Counted from the stretch's first letter, positions 54,399 to 64,000 are shown. The stretch: DNA of 64,000 nucleotides from Rhizobium sp. Q54 (GCA_945889445.1 CAMDBX010000004.1:49286-113285), one strand, 5' to 3'. Numbers and translations are program-made. The notes: generated from the sequence alone by a model not told the origin.

Positions 54399-56059
54399 CT
54401 GCTTCTCTCATCATCACCAATGCGGCCGTTCTCACCATGGACCCGGCTCGCCCGACGGCCGACGCGATTGCCATTTCCGGGAATCGAATCATGCGCTTGG
54501 GAACTCATGCTGAAGTCATGTCTGAGCAGGGCGCTGCCACCCGCGTGGTGGACGCCGGAGGCGGCACCGTGATGCCCGGCTTCGTCGAGGGCCACATGCA
54601 CCTGTTCGCGGGCGCCGCCGAACTGTCTCACCTCCAGCTCTTCGGCACGCGCGGCTTCGATGAACTGAAGGCGCGCACCGACGCTTACCTGCGCCAGAAC
54701 CCGGGCGATGACCTGATCATCGGCGAGCAGGCGGACTACGTCATCATCGGCGAGCACGAGCCGCTGTCGCGCCACCATCTCGACCGGATCGTGAAGGACC
54801 GGCCGATCCTCGTCTTTTCGCCGGACCACCACACCGCCTGGGCCAACACGGTGGCGCTCGAGATGGCGGGCATCCTCAAGGGCCGCAAGCTTGGCCCGGG
54901 CAACGAGATCGTCATGGGGGCTGATGGACTGGCCCAGGGCGAGCTGCGCGAGGGCGAGGCCATCGACCCCGTCCGCGCCCTGTCGAAGAAGGGCATGCGC
55001 GACCGGCTTGGCCTTGCCACCGGTGGCGAGCCCGAACCCTATCCCACCAAGGCGGAATTCGAGACTGACCTCGAGACCATGCGGGTGGGGCTCCGCCACG
55101 CGGCGGCGCATGGCATCACCTTCGTGCAGAACATGGACGGCAATATCTATACCCTTGAACTGCTTGAGGAACTGCAACGCCGGGGCGAGCTCACGGCGAG
55201 GGTCAAGGTGCCCTTCCACTTCAAGAACTTCATGGACATCTCGATGCTGGAAAAGGCCTCGCAGATGGCGGAGCGCTGGCAGGGCGACATGCTGTCGTCG
55301 GGTTTCGTGAAGCTGTTCATGGACGGCGTGGCCGACAGCGCCACCGCCGTGATGGTGGAGGATTATGCCAGCCGGCCCGGCTGGAAGGGCGACCCGTTGT
55401 TCGAACCGGAGCGCTTCGCCGCGATCGCCACCGAGGCCGACCGGCGGGGCCTGCAGGTCGCCGTCCATGCCATCGGCGATGGCGCGGTGCGGATCGTTCT
55501 CGACGGCTACGAGGCGGCGCTGAAGGCCAATGGCCGGCGGGACTCGCGCCACCGGGTGGAGCATGTCGAAGTCATCCACCCAGACGATATTCCACGCTTT
55601 GCGGAGCTGGGCGTCATCGCCTCGATGCAGCCGCCGCACGCACCCGGCAACCACGGTCTGCCGCTCGAACCCTATCTCTCCAACATCGGCGAGGCGCGCT
55701 GGCAGTGGGCCTTTGCCTGGAAGGCGCTGCGCGAGGCGGGCGCCCGGCTGGTGTTTGGCACGGACTGGCCGGTTTCCGACATCGACCCGCTCTGGTCGCT
55801 GCAGTCCGCCATGACGCGGGGCCGCTGGAACGACCAGATGCCCGACAACCGCCAGAGCCTGCACCAGGCCGTCCACTCCTATACGGCTGACGGCGCCCAT
55901 GTCGGCTTCATGGAGGGCAAGACCGGGGTGCTGAAGGAAGGCATGCTGGCCGACATCTGCGTGCTGCCGGTGGATCTGGCCAAGACCGACCCTGCCACCT
56001 ACAACGGGATCAAGCCGCGCATGACGGTCTGCGACGGGCGGGTGGTGTTCGAGGCCTGA
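54395..56059 (+). CDS. YtcJ-like amidohydrolase
   Basis: 554-residue metal-dependent amidohydrolase of the YtcJ/AtzC-like type. A composite beta-sandwich flanks a TIM barrel with FVEGHMHL (the HxH metal site), the later His in AVHAIGDGAV, the HRVEHVEV site and the Asp in FGTDWPVSDIDP. It probably hydrolyses an amide or ester of unknown nature. The ATG at 54395 overlaps the GST stop; a longer frame upstream is not coding. The GST-amidohydrolase pair suggests one detoxification or salvage unit, but no substrate can be named. Confidence 0.88.
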   Translation: MTASLIITNAAVLTMDPARPTADAIAISGNRIMRLGTHAEVMSEQGAATRVVDAGGGTVMPGFVEGHMHLFAGAAELSHLQLFGTRGFDELKARTDAYLRQNPGDDLIIGEQADYVIIGEHEPLSRHHLDRIVKDRPILVFSPDHHTAWANTVALEMAGILKGRKLGPGNEIVMGADGLAQGELREGEAIDPVRALSKKGMRDRLGLATGGEPEPYPTKAEFETDLETMRVGLRHAAAHGITFVQNMDGNIYTLELLEELQRRGELTARVKVPFHFKNFMDISMLEKASQMAERWQGDMLSSGFVKLFMDGVADSATAVMVEDYASRPGWKGDPLFEPERFAAIATEADRRGLQVAVHAIGDGAVRIVLDGYEAALKANGRRDSRHRVEHVEVIHPDDIPRFAELGVIASMQPPHAPGNHGLPLEPYLSNIGEARWQWAFAWKALREAGARLVFGTDWPVSDIDPLWSLQSAMTRGRWNDQMPDNRQSLHQAVHSYTADGAHVGFMEGKTGVLKEGMLADICVLPVDLAKTDPATYNGIKPRMTVCDGRVVFEA

Positions 56060-56104
56060 GGCCATGGCGGTTGCTATTCCCGTCCCAATCGCCTACCTCC
56101 CCAC

Positions 56105-56507
56105 CTGCCAGCTGGCTGGATGATCGCTGCCGCAAGGCCCGAAAGGGTGCGGGGGAGGAAAGTCCGGGCTCCATGGAAACACGGTGCCGGGTAACGCCCG
56201 GCGGGGGCGACCCCAGGGAAAGTGCCACAGAGAAGATACCGCGGATCCGGGCTTCGGCCTGACGCAAGGGTGAAAAGGTGCGGCAAGAGCGCACCGCGCC
56301 CCCGGCAACGGGGGTGGCATGGCAAACCCCACCGGGAGCAAGACCGAATAGGGGTGGCGCGGCGGACGCAAGTTCGCCAGGGACGTTTCCGTTCCAGCCA
56401 CCCGGGTAGGTTGCGTGAAGCGTCCGGCAACGGGCGTTCCAGATGAATGGTCATCCACTGCGGGGCAACCCGTAGGGACAGAACCCGGCTTACAGGCCAG
56501 CTGGCAT
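56105..56507 (+). ncRNA. rnpB: RNase P RNA (M1 RNA), alphaproteobacterial class A
   Basis: About 403-nt catalytic RNA that trims tRNA 5' leaders. The conserved 5' region has GGGGGAGGAAAGTCCGGGCT (56145-56170 area) and the 3' region ACAGAACCCGGCTTA (56478-56492), the CR I and CR V parts. GCCAGCTGGC occurs at both ends (56107-56116 and 56496-56505) and forms helix P1; being self-complementary it also makes alternative pairings. Interior parts include the AGAGCGCACCGC/GGCATGG segments of P10-P12 regions. Ends are placed by P1 and are approximate. No T-rich terminator is visible after it. Confidence 0.93.
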
Positions 56508-56619
56508 TATCCCCTCCTAAATGCTCCGTAATCGCGGAATCGAAACCAATTGTTAAGCAGGCCGATTGCAATGTCGGACCTGAACATTAACGCCTTTTTC
56601 ACCGTGATTTAGGCTTGCC

Positions 56620-57618
56620 ATGGCCGCGCAAGAAACCACCAACCCGCCGCATGTCCCCGTGATGCTGCCCGAAGTGCTGAGTGCACTCGCGCCGCGAGAC
56701 GGGGGCGTTTACGTCGATGGCACCTTCGGCGCCGGCGGTTACACGCGCGCCATTCTTGCGGCAGCCGATAGCCGCGTCATCGCCATCGACCGCGATCCCT
56801 CGGCGATCCGTGACGGCCAGGCGCTGGTGACGGAGTTCTCTCCCCGCCTCAGCCTGCGCGAGGGCCGCTTCGCCGACATGGAGGCTCTCGTCGGCGATGA
56901 GTGCATCGACGGCATCGTGCTCGACATTGGCGTGTCCTCCATGCAGATCGATGAAGCCGAGCGCGGCTTCTCGTTCCTGCGTGACGGCCCGCTCGACATG
57001 CGCATGGCGCAGCAAGGTGTCTCGGCGGCGGATGCGGTGAACTCGCTGCCGCAGGAAACGCTTTCCAACATCATCTACATCTTTGGCGAAGAGCCCCGCT
57101 CGCGCGCTATCGCGCGGGCCATCGTGGATGCGCGCAAGCTGGCACCGATCACCACCACGCACGGCCTCGTCAAGGCCATCGAGCGGGCCACCGGCCGGCC
57201 TCGGCCTGACAAGATCCATCCCGCCACGCGCACCTTCCAGGCACTGCGCATCCACGTGAACGGCGAGCTCGATGAGCTGGTCGAAGCACTGCACGCCGCC
57301 GAGCGACTGCTGCCGGAGGGTGGTCGCCTCGTCGTCGTCACTTTCCATTCGCTGGAGGACCGCATCGTCAAGCGCTTCTTCGCCTCGCGAGCCGGCAAGC
57401 TGCCTTCGGGCTCGCGCCACCTGCCGGATGCGGTGAAGGGGCCTGAGCCCAGCTTCGAGCTTCCCTTCAAGGGCCACCTCGGCGCCAGCGACGAGGAGGC
57501 GCGGCTGAACCCGCGCGCCCGCTCGGCCAAGCTGCGCGCCGGCATTCGCACCGCTGCGCCGCCGATGCCGGCAATTGCCGACGAGATCGGCCTCAGCGTG
57601 CAGGGGGCGCGGCACTAG
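56620..57618 (+). CDS. rsmH: 16S rRNA (cytosine1402-N4)-methyltransferase
   Basis: 332-residue RsmH (MraW) with a class I SAM domain: [36 protein letters not shown] (motif I DGTFGAGG), then IDRDPSAI, and the RsmH blocks [30 protein letters not shown] and [13 protein letters not shown]. It methylates C1402 of 16S rRNA. It starts the dcw cluster here, since mraZ is missing between it and rnpB. The ATG at 56620 has no strong Shine-Dalgarno sequence. ftsL follows directly. Confidence 0.96.
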   Translation: MAAQETTNPPHVPVMLPEVLSALAPRDGGVYVDGTFGAGGYTRAILAAADSRVIAIDRDPSAIRDGQALVTEFSPRLSLREGRFADMEALVGDECIDGIVLDIGVSSMQIDEAERGFSFLRDGPLDMRMAQQGVSAADAVNSLPQETLSNIIYIFGEEPRSRAIARAIVDARKLAPITTTHGLVKAIERATGRPRPDKIHPATRTFQALRIHVNGELDELVEALHAAERLLPEGGRLVVVTFHSLEDRIVKRFFASRAGKLPSGSRHLPDAVKGPEPSFELPFKGHLGASDEEARLNPRARSAKLRAGIRTAAPPMPAIADEIGLSVQGARH

Positions 57619-57975
57619 ATGCACAAGCTCCTGAACCTTCTGCTCGTGGCGGCGGTGCTGGTGTCCGGCTTCATCCTCTATTCGCTGGAGCACACCACGC
57701 GCGGGCTGGAGCGCGAGGCCTCGAAATTCCGCCGCGGCATCGCCGAGGAGACGGAGAACATGCGCCTGCTCAACGCCGAGTGGTCAAGCCTCACCAGGCC
57801 TGATCGCCTGCGTGCCCTGGCTGAACGCTTCCTTGGCCTGTCCACCCTCAAGGCGCAGCAGATCGTCAAGCTTGACGAGATCGGCGCGCATGTTCCCGCC
57901 GAGCCCGTGATGAACCTCCAGGCCGAGGGCATCGACCCGATCGGCGACATCATCGACAAGATGAAGCAGCAATGA
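57619..57975 (+). CDS. ftsL: Cell-division protein FtsL-like
   Basis: 118-residue bitopic membrane protein: short cytoplasmic N-terminus, one TM (about 3-25, LLNLLLVAAVLVSGFILYS) and a periplasmic coiled coil (THTTRGLEREASKFRRGIAEE on). FtsL with FtsQ and FtsB scaffolds the divisome. Identity rests on position between rsmH and ftsI. The ATG follows the rsmH TAG directly, and its stop overlaps the ftsI start. Sequence conservation in this family is low. Confidence 0.85.
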   Translation: MHKLLNLLLVAAVLVSGFILYSLEHTTRGLEREASKFRRGIAEETENMRLLNAEWSSLTRPDRLRALAERFLGLSTLKAQQIVKLDEIGAHVPAEPVMNLQAEGIDPIGDIIDKMKQQ

Positions 57976-59684
57976 CCGACGCTCCGAGAGACCTCAGCCT
58001 ACACGACGAAGCCCCGCCGCGGCTGGAGGGCCAGAACCGCCTGCGGCTGATCGGCATCTGCTTCACCGCCTTCTTCCTGGCGATTGCCGGGCAGGTCACG
58101 CACCTCACGCTTTTCCCCAAGCAGGACGAGGGGCCGTTGCGTCCGATCACCGAAGCGCCGTTGCCGCGCCCCGACATCGTCGACCGCAATGGCGTGCTGC
58201 TGGCCACCGATGTGGCAGTGGCCTCGATCTTCGCCGATCCATCCAAGATCATCGATATCGACGAGGCTGTGGAACTCCTCACCGCCACCATGCCCGATGT
58301 CGACGCCAAGGAGCTGCGGCGCAAGCTCACCACCGCCAAGCGCTTCGCCTGGATCAAGCGGCAGGTGTCGCCGGAGGAGCGCGATGCCGTCTACAATCTT
58401 GGCATTCCGGGTGTCAGCTATGTGAACGAGCGTCGCCGCGTTTATCCACAGGGGCGGCTGTCGTCGCATGTGGTGGGCTATGTCGACCTCGACACCAAGG
58501 GCATCGCCGGAATCGAGAAGTATCTCGACGACCAGGGCGCGCTCTACACCGCCTCGCTGGCCGAGCCGGCCGAGCACAAGACGCAGCCCGCACAGATGTC
58601 GATCGACATCCGCGTGCAGGCGGCCCTGATCGACGAGATCGGACAGGCCATCACCAAGTTCAAGGCCATCGCCGGCGGCGGCATCGTCATGAACATCAAC
58701 ACCGGTGAAGTGCTGTCGCTGGTTTCGCTTCCCGATTTCAATCCGAACCAGGAGAAGAAGAACTTCTCCAAGGACCAGCAGAACCGCATGACGAGCGGCG
58801 TGTATGAGCTGGGCTCGGTCGTCAAGGCGGTCACCTTCGCCATGGCGCTCGACTATGGCACGGCGACTCTCGAGAGCCGCTATGACGCGCGCTTTCCCTT
58901 GGTCCTCGGCAGTGCCCGCATCAACGACTTCCATGCCCAGCGGCGGGTTCTGACGCTGCCCGAGGTGTTCACCAACTCATCCAACATCGGCACGGCCAAG
59001 ATGGCGCTGGAAGTCGGCACCGTACGCCACCAGGAATTCCTGCGCCGTGTTGGCCTGTTCCAGAAGTTGCAGACGGAACTGCCGGAGGCGGCCAAACCGC
59101 TGCTGCCGCGGCGCTGGAGCAAGCTTGCCACCGCCACGGCGGCATTCGGCCACGGTTTTGCCGTGCAGCCCCTGCAGGGTGCCGCAGTGGTCGCCGGACT
59201 TCTCAATGGCGGTCATCTGCTCACCCCCACCTTCCTTCGCCGCAACGAGGAGGAGGCGATGGCCATGGCCACCACGGTCGTCAAATCCTCGACCAGCGAG
59301 GTGCTGCGCTATCTGTTCCGCCTCAATGCCACCGAGGGCTCCGCATCCAAAGCGGACGTGATCGGCTATCGCGTCGGCGGCAAGACGGGCACCGCCGAGA
59401 AGGTGGTCGCCGGGCGCTACTCGAAGGAGAAGCGGCTGGCATCCTTCATCGGTGCATTCCCGATGGACAATCCGAAATACCTCGTGCTCGTGATGCTCGA
59501 CGAGCCGAAGGCCATTCCCGGCACCTATGGTTTCGCCACCTCCGGCTGGAACGCGGTGCCCACGGCAGGCAAGATCATCGAGCGCATCGCGCCCATGCTC
59601 GACGTTGAACCCGTGTTCACGCCCGAGGACCTCCAGAAGCTGGCCAAGCTCGAGGAGCAGGAAAAGAAGAAGAAGCAGAACTGA
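57972..59684 (+). CDS. ftsI: Penicillin-binding protein 3, septal transpeptidase
   Basis: 570-residue class B PBP, the septal transpeptidase. N-terminal TM (about 24-42), pedestal domain with ERRRVYPQGRLSSHVVGYVDLD, transpeptidase with SVVK (serine of YELGSVVKAVTF, in place of the usual STFK), SSN (NSSNIGTAK) and KTGT (GGKTGTAEK). The active-site motif YELGSVVK differs from the common PGSTFK but the Ser-x-x-Lys is kept. ATGA overlap with ftsL. Confidence 0.96.
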   Translation: MTDAPRDLSLHDEAPPRLEGQNRLRLIGICFTAFFLAIAGQVTHLTLFPKQDEGPLRPITEAPLPRPDIVDRNGVLLATDVAVASIFADPSKIIDIDEAVELLTATMPDVDAKELRRKLTTAKRFAWIKRQVSPEERDAVYNLGIPGVSYVNERRRVYPQGRLSSHVVGYVDLDTKGIAGIEKYLDDQGALYTASLAEPAEHKTQPAQMSIDIRVQAALIDEIGQAITKFKAIAGGGIVMNINTGEVLSLVSLPDFNPNQEKKNFSKDQQNRMTSGVYELGSVVKAVTFAMALDYGTATLESRYDARFPLVLGSARINDFHAQRRVLTLPEVFTNSSNIGTAKMALEVGTVRHQEFLRRVGLFQKLQTELPEAAKPLLPRRWSKLATATAAFGHGFAVQPLQGAAVVAGLLNGGHLLTPTFLRRNEEEAMAMATTVVKSSTSEVLRYLFRLNATEGSASKADVIGYRVGGKTGTAEKVVAGRYSKEKRLASFIGAFPMDNPKYLVLVMLDEPKAIPGTYGFATSGWNAVPTAGKIIERIAPMLDVEPVFTPEDLQKLAKLEEQEKKKKQN

Positions 59685-61144
59685 TGACCATTCGTCTCAG
59701 CCATCTCGTTGCCTCCGATGTCCCGCTGCCACCGGGCGCGGAGGCCGTGCCGGTTGCGGGCCTCACCGCTGACAGCCGCGCCGTCCGGCCTGGCTTCGTG
59801 TTCGCCGCGCTGCCGGGCACCCATGTGGATGGCGCAAAATTCATTCCGCAGGCCATTGCCGCAGGCGCCATCGCCGTTCTGGCGGGCGAGGACGCGCGGG
59901 CGGCAGGCGTGCCGCTCATCACGGCTGCAAATCCGCGCCAGATCTTCGCGCGCATGGCGGCGCGCTTTCATGGTCGCCAGCCGGACACCATCGTTGCCGT
60001 CACCGGAACGAGCGGCAAGACCTCGGTTGCGACCTTCGTGCGTGAGATCTGGACCAGCATGGGTTTTCCCGCCGCCAGCCTCGGCACGGTGGGCGTCGTC
60101 TCGCCCGCGGGCACCATCGAACTCGAACACACCACGCCCGACGCCATGCGGCTGCAGGAAATCGCGGCGATGCTGGCGGAGGAGAAGGTGGAGCATCTCG
60201 CCATCGAGGCCTCGAGTCACGGACTCGACCAGTATCGTCTCGATGGGCTGCGCATCGCCGCAGCGGGCTTCACCAACCTGTCGCATGACCATCTCGACTA
60301 TCACCCGACGGTCGCGGACTATTTCAACGCCAAGATGCGGCTGTTCGAGGAACTTGTGGCGCCGGGTGGTGCGGCGGTGATCAACGTCGACACGCCGCGC
60401 GGCATGGAGGCGGCCCGTCGCGCTGCCGCGCATGGCCTCACTGTGTGGAGCGTTGGCCTGAAGGGCGAGGCGATCCGCGTGACCGGTGTGCGTCGTGAGG
60501 CTGGCAGCCAGCATGTGACTGTTGCCGTGCACGGCAATACCCACGAGGTGGACCTGCCGCTGGCCGGCGACTTCCAGGTTTCGAACGCCTTGATAGCGGC
60601 CGGCCTCGTGATGGCGACCGGCGGCGACGAGGCGCTGACGATGCACGCGCTGCAGTCTCTCAAGGGCGCCAAAGGCCGGCTCGAACTGGTGGGCCGCAGC
60701 GGCATGGGCGCCCCGGTCTTCGTCGACTATGCCCACAAGCCGGATGCGCTGGAGAATGCGCTGGCGTCGCTCCGCCCCTATACCAGGGGTCGGCTCTTCG
60801 TCGTTTTCGGCTGCGGCGGCGACCGCGACCGGGCGAAGCGCCCGATCATGGGCGAGATCGCCACCAGGCTGGCCGACCGGGTCTACGTCACCGACGACAA
60901 TCCGCGCACGGAGGAACCAGCCGTGATCCGCGCCGCCATCATGGCGGCCGCGCCCGGCGCCACCGAGATCGGCAGCCGTGCCGCGGCGATCCGCGCCGCT
61001 ATCGACGAATTGCAGGCGGGCGACGTTCTCGTCGTCGCGGGCAAGGGCCATGAGGAGGGCCAGAAAATCGGAAAGCAGGTTCTTCCCTTCAGCGACCATG
61101 AGGCCGTCAAGGCTGCCATTGCAGGCCGGGACTATCATGGCTGA
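59684..61144 (+). CDS. murE: UDP-MurNAc-tripeptide synthetase (meso-diaminopimelate-adding)
   Basis: 486-residue Mur ligase adding the third residue to UDP-MurNAc-L-Ala-D-Glu. ATP-binding P-loop AVTGTSGKTSVATF (about 105-118), the central DGLRIAAAGFTNLSHDHLDYH, and the substrate motif DDNPRTEEP, whose DNPR is diagnostic of a meso-DAP-adding enzyme. Its ATG overlaps the ftsI stop (TGATG). In murE-murF order with overlapping ends (8 nt overlap with murF). Confidence 0.97.
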   Translation: MTIRLSHLVASDVPLPPGAEAVPVAGLTADSRAVRPGFVFAALPGTHVDGAKFIPQAIAAGAIAVLAGEDARAAGVPLITAANPRQIFARMAARFHGRQPDTIVAVTGTSGKTSVATFVREIWTSMGFPAASLGTVGVVSPAGTIELEHTTPDAMRLQEIAAMLAEEKVEHLAIEASSHGLDQYRLDGLRIAAAGFTNLSHDHLDYHPTVADYFNAKMRLFEELVAPGGAAVINVDTPRGMEAARRAAAHGLTVWSVGLKGEAIRVTGVRREAGSQHVTVAVHGNTHEVDLPLAGDFQVSNALIAAGLVMATGGDEALTMHALQSLKGAKGRLELVGRSGMGAPVFVDYAHKPDALENALASLRPYTRGRLFVVFGCGGDRDRAKRPIMGEIATRLADRVYVTDDNPRTEEPAVIRAAIMAAAPGATEIGSRAAAIRAAIDELQAGDVLVVAGKGHEEGQKIGKQVLPFSDHEAVKAAIAGRDYHG

Positions 61145-62561
61145 GGCGCTGTGGACCATCGATGAACTTCTGGCTGCCACGGGTGGCAAGCTTCACGGCA
61201 CCGTGACGAGACTACTCACGGCCGTAACCATTGACTCGCGTGCCGTGAAGCCCGGCGACATCTTCGTTGCCATCAAGGGTGACAAGCATGACGGGCACGA
61301 CTTCGTCGCCAACGCGCTGAAGGCCGGTGCGGGCCTCGGGCTTGTGTCCCGCGTGACGCCGGACATGCTGGCGGCAGGGCCGGTGCTGGAAGTGGCGGAT
61401 GATCCGCTGCGCGGGCTGGAGAAGATGGGGCTCGCGGCGCGTGCACGCTCCGCGGCGCAGATTGTGGCCGTCACCGGCAGCGTGGGCAAGACCTCGACCA
61501 AGGAAATGCTGCGCACGGCACTGTCCGCCTCGGGCGAGACGCATGCCTCGGCAGCATCCTTCAACAACCACTGGGGTGTGCCGCTGACGCTGGCACGCAT
61601 GCCGCGCAGCGCCGCCTTCGGCGTTTTCGAGATCGGCATGAACCATGCGGGCGAGATCACCCCGCTGGTCGGCATGGTGCGCCCCCATGTGGCAATTATC
61701 ACGACCATCGCGGCGAGCCATCTTGGCAACTTTTCCTCCCTCGACGGAATCGCCGACGCAAAGGCGGAAATCTTCTCCGGCGTGGTGACCGGCGGCCACG
61801 CCATCATCAGCCGTGACACGGCCTACTTCGAGCGGCTCTCCGCATCGGCCTGGGCCTGCGGCATCCGCAGCGTCGTGTCCTTCGGCAAGCATGCGCAGGC
61901 CGACGTGCGCATGGAGCGCGTGGCATTGCTCGCTGACTGCTGCTGCGTCACAGCGGACGTGATGGGCGAAACAGTGAGCTACAAGCTTGGCCTTCCCGGC
62001 GAGCACATGGCGGTGAACAGTCTTGCCGTTCTCGCCGCCGCGAAACTGACCGGCGCCGATCTCGCCCGCGCAGCGCTGGCCCTTGCCGCGGCTGCGCCCG
62101 CCAAGGGACGTGGTGTTCGCGAGCGGCTTTCCATCGCGGGTGGTGAACTGCTGTTGATCGACGAAAGCTACAATGCCAACCCGGCTTCCGTTGCGGCAGC
62201 GCTTGGTCTTCTGGGGGCAGCGCAGCCGCCGCGCGGCGGCCGCCGCATCGCGGTTTTGGGCGACATGCTGGAGCTGGGCGAGCAGAGCCCGGAACTCCAC
62301 GCCGGCCTCATCGAACCGATGGACGCCGCCAAGGTCGATGTCCTATACGCCGCAGGTCCTCTCATGGCGAATCTGTGGGCGCGCGTGGCCGAAACCCGGC
62401 GCGGCGCCTACGCGGAAAACTCCGATGGATTGCGCGACGTGCTGCTCAAGGCTCTCATGCCCGGCGACGTGGTGATGATCAAGGGTTCGCTCGGCAGCCG
62501 CATGGGGCCGCTGGTGGAGGCGATCAGGGCGGCCCACCCACCGCTTGCCAAGGAGACCTGA
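61137..62561 (+). CDS. murF: UDP-MurNAc-tripeptide:D-Ala-D-Ala ligase
   Basis: 474-residue Mur ligase adding D-Ala-D-Ala. The P-loop is [14 protein letters not shown], followed by [13 protein letters not shown] and IGMNHAGEI, the MurF-specific blocks, and a C-terminal [16 protein letters not shown] and [10 protein letters not shown]. The start ATG at 61137 ([17 protein letters not shown]) is preferred to an open frame extending 53 codons upstream. It overlaps murE by 8 nt and mraY by 1 nt. Confidence 0.97.
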   Translation: MAEALWTIDELLAATGGKLHGTVTRLLTAVTIDSRAVKPGDIFVAIKGDKHDGHDFVANALKAGAGLGLVSRVTPDMLAAGPVLEVADDPLRGLEKMGLAARARSAAQIVAVTGSVGKTSTKEMLRTALSASGETHASAASFNNHWGVPLTLARMPRSAAFGVFEIGMNHAGEITPLVGMVRPHVAIITTIAASHLGNFSSLDGIADAKAEIFSGVVTGGHAIISRDTAYFERLSASAWACGIRSVVSFGKHAQADVRMERVALLADCCCVTADVMGETVSYKLGLPGEHMAVNSLAVLAAAKLTGADLARAALALAAAAPAKGRGVRERLSIAGGELLLIDESYNANPASVAAALGLLGAAQPPRGGRRIAVLGDMLELGEQSPELHAGLIEPMDAAKVDVLYAAGPLMANLWARVAETRRGAYAENSDGLRDVLLKALMPGDVVMIKGSLGSRMGPLVEAIRAAHPPLAKET

Positions 62562-63649
62562 TGCTATTCCTTCTGTTCAGCAACCTCGCGGATGAGGTGT
62601 CCCCCTTCAACGTGTTCCGTTACCAGACGTCGCGCACCGGGCTTGCCATCATCACGGCGCTGATCTTCGTGTTCCTGTTCGGGCCACGCATCATCTCGCT
62701 CCTGAAGGTGAAGCAGGGCAGGGGCCAGCCGATCCGCACCGACGGGCCACAGCGCCACATCGTGGAGAAGCAGGGCACGCCCACCATGGGCGGGCTGATG
62801 ATCCTGTCAGGCATCTTCGTCGGCACGCTCCTGTGGGCAGACCTGCGCAACCTCTATGTCTGGGCGGTGCTGTTCGTCACGCTGGGCTTCGGCGCAATCG
62901 GCTTCTACGATGACTACCTCAAGGTCACCAAGGCCACGACGAAGGGCTTCTCCGGCAAGGTGCGGCTGCTCGCCGAATTCGCCATTGCGGGCCTCGCCGT
63001 CGGCATCTTCATGTGGATCGGCGACAAGCCGCTTTCCACCTCGCTCGCCGTGCCGTTCTTCAAGGACATGCTCATTCCCTTCGGCGCGCTGTTCATCTTC
63101 GTCGGCATGTTCGTCGTCGTGGGTGCCGGCAATGCGGTGAACATGACGGACGGACTTGACGGCCTCGCAATCGTTCCGGTGATGATCGCCGCGGCCAGCC
63201 TCGGCCTCATCGTCTACCTGGTCGGCAACTACAATTTCTCGAACTACCTCGAACTGCACTTCGTGAGGGGTGCGGGCGAACTCGCCATCATCTGCGGGGC
63301 CATCGTCGGGGCCGGGCTCGGCTTCCTCTGGTTCAATGCTCCTCCAGCCATGATCTTCATGGGCGACACGGGTTCGCTATCGCTTGGTGGCGCGCTTGGC
63401 GCGATCGCAGTTGCGGCGAAGCACGAGATCGTGCTCGGAATCATCGGTGGCCTCTTCGTGCTCGAGACCATGTCGGTCATCATCCAGGTCGCCTCGTTCA
63501 AGATGACCGGCAAGCGCGTCTTCGCCATGGCGCCACTGCACCACCATTTCGAGCAGAAGGGCTGGAAGGAACCGACCATCGTCATCCGCTTCTGGATCAT
63601 CGCCATCGTGCTGGCGCTGATCGGCCTCTCGACTCTGAAGCTGAGGTAG
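62561..63649 (+). CDS. mraY: Phospho-MurNAc-pentapeptide transferase
   Basis: 362-residue integral membrane enzyme making lipid I on undecaprenyl phosphate; about ten TM segments. MraY blocks: [25 protein letters not shown] (Asp pair for Mg2+), [28 protein letters not shown] and the His-rich [15 protein letters not shown]. The ATG at 62561 overlaps the murF TGA. Length matches the family. Confidence 0.98.
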   Translation: MLFLLFSNLADEVSPFNVFRYQTSRTGLAIITALIFVFLFGPRIISLLKVKQGRGQPIRTDGPQRHIVEKQGTPTMGGLMILSGIFVGTLLWADLRNLYVWAVLFVTLGFGAIGFYDDYLKVTKATTKGFSGKVRLLAEFAIAGLAVGIFMWIGDKPLSTSLAVPFFKDMLIPFGALFIFVGMFVVVGAGNAVNMTDGLDGLAIVPVMIAAASLGLIVYLVGNYNFSNYLELHFVRGAGELAIICGAIVGAGLGFLWFNAPPAMIFMGDTGSLSLGGALGAIAVAAKHEIVLGIIGGLFVLETMSVIIQVASFKMTGKRVFAMAPLHHHFEQKGWKEPTIVIRFWIIAIVLALIGLSTLKLR

Positions 63650-63652
63650 CAG

Positions 63653-64000
63653 TTGTTCCCGGCCACCACATTCAAGGGCAAGACCGTCGCCGTCTTCGGC
63701 CTCGCGCGTTCCGGCACCGCGACCATCGACGCGCTGCAGCTGGGCGGTGCCACGGTGTATGGCTGGGATGACTCGGTGCGTGCGGTCGAGAAGGGCCGGG
63801 CGGCGGGCCTGCCGATCAGCAATCTCCATCATCTGGATTTTGCAACGCTCGACGCGCTGGTGCTGAGCCCCGGCGTGCCGCTCACCCACCCCGAGCCGCA
63901 CTGGACGGTGCTGAAGGCCCGACATGCCGGGATTGAGGTGATCGGCGATACCGAGATTTTTGCGCGCGAGGCGACGGCGGCGGGCTCCCGCATCGTCGCC
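63653..64000 (+). CDS. murD: UDP-MurNAc-L-Ala:D-Glu ligase, 5' part (cut by window edge)
   Basis: 116 codons are visible. The start is a TTG at 63653-63655 with GAGG at 63643-63646 (6-nt spacer), 3 nt after mraY; the peptide begins FPATTFKGKTVAVFGLARSGTATIDALQ, the MurD N-terminal Rossmann domain. DGDTEIFARE-type residues follow. MurD adds D-Glu to UDP-MurNAc-L-Ala. The TTG start and lack of a stop hide the gene from simple ATG-based ORF calling. The P-loop lies beyond the window. Confidence 0.93.
   Translation, partial: MFPATTFKGKTVAVFGLARSGTATIDALQLGGATVYGWDDSVRAVEKGRAAGLPISNLHHLDFATLDALVLSPGVPLTHPEPHWTVLKARHAGIEVIGDTEIFAREATAAGSRIVA

Noticed and set aside
56587..56601. CtrA-like motif TTAA-N7-TTCA upstream of rsmH
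   Set aside because: Only one half matches the TTAA-N7-TTAA consensus; too weak to annotate without a genome-wide comparison.

Overview
The window is a GC-rich chromosomal segment of a phototrophic alphaproteobacterium, most probably of the order Hyphomicrobiales (Rhizobiales). This rests on a crt/bch photosynthesis gene block with TGT-N12-ACA (PpsR/CrtJ-type) motifs, a complete ccoNOQP-GHIS cbb3 oxidase locus with an FNR/FixK-type box, an alphaproteobacterial class A RNase P RNA directly before the dcw cell-wall cluster, and intergenic palindromic repeats typical of the order. The species cannot be fixed from the sequence alone.

Layout. 1-5256 (minus strand): the edge of a photosynthesis gene cluster, bchI-bchD-bchO-crtI-crtB, which continues beyond the left end. 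5338-15272: a divergent DUF4202 gene, a secreted small protein, an AGE-family sugar epimerase, and the PBP1C/alpha-2-macroglobulin pair. 15395-23423 (minus): ccoN-O-Q-P then ccoG-H-I-S, i.e. the microaerobic terminal oxidase and its copper and assembly factors. 23614-28160: an SSS-domain hybrid histidine kinase and a convergent LuxR-type response regulator resembling the CrbS/CrbR acetate-switch pairs. 29070-33362: malic enzyme (MaeB type) and an orphan HyuA-like hydantoinase subunit. 33566-36472: a tightly coupled four-gene operon of a degenerate Lgt-like membrane enzyme, a four-TM protein, a cysteine-rich radical SAM protein and a second four-TM protein; this is the most novel locus here. 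36553-41621: TerC, EttA, an L,D-transpeptidase, a LysR regulator and a Tam-like methyltransferase. 41625-50188: an autotransporter, three MlaC-like lipid-binding proteins, an acyltransferase, a GST, metF with an ArsR-methyltransferase regulator and its palindromic operator. 50196-56059: cytochrome c with an FNR-type box, extensin-like lipoprotein, TerB-DnaJ protein, amidase, GST and amidohydrolase. 56105-64000: rnpB followed by rsmH-ftsL-ftsI-murE-murF-mraY-murD (murD cut by the right end), without mraZ.

How it fits together. Photosynthesis genes (PpsR motifs) and cbb3 oxidase plus a mono-haem cytochrome c (FNR/FixK boxes) form an oxygen-responsive energy module. A large part of the rest serves the envelope: PBP1C/A2M, L,D-transpeptidase, amidase, MlaC proteins, acyltransferase, autotransporter and the dcw cluster. 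Seven intergenic palindromic elements of about three families punctuate the gene boundaries; one doubles as an intrinsic terminator. All functional assignments are from reading the sequence; no database search was run.
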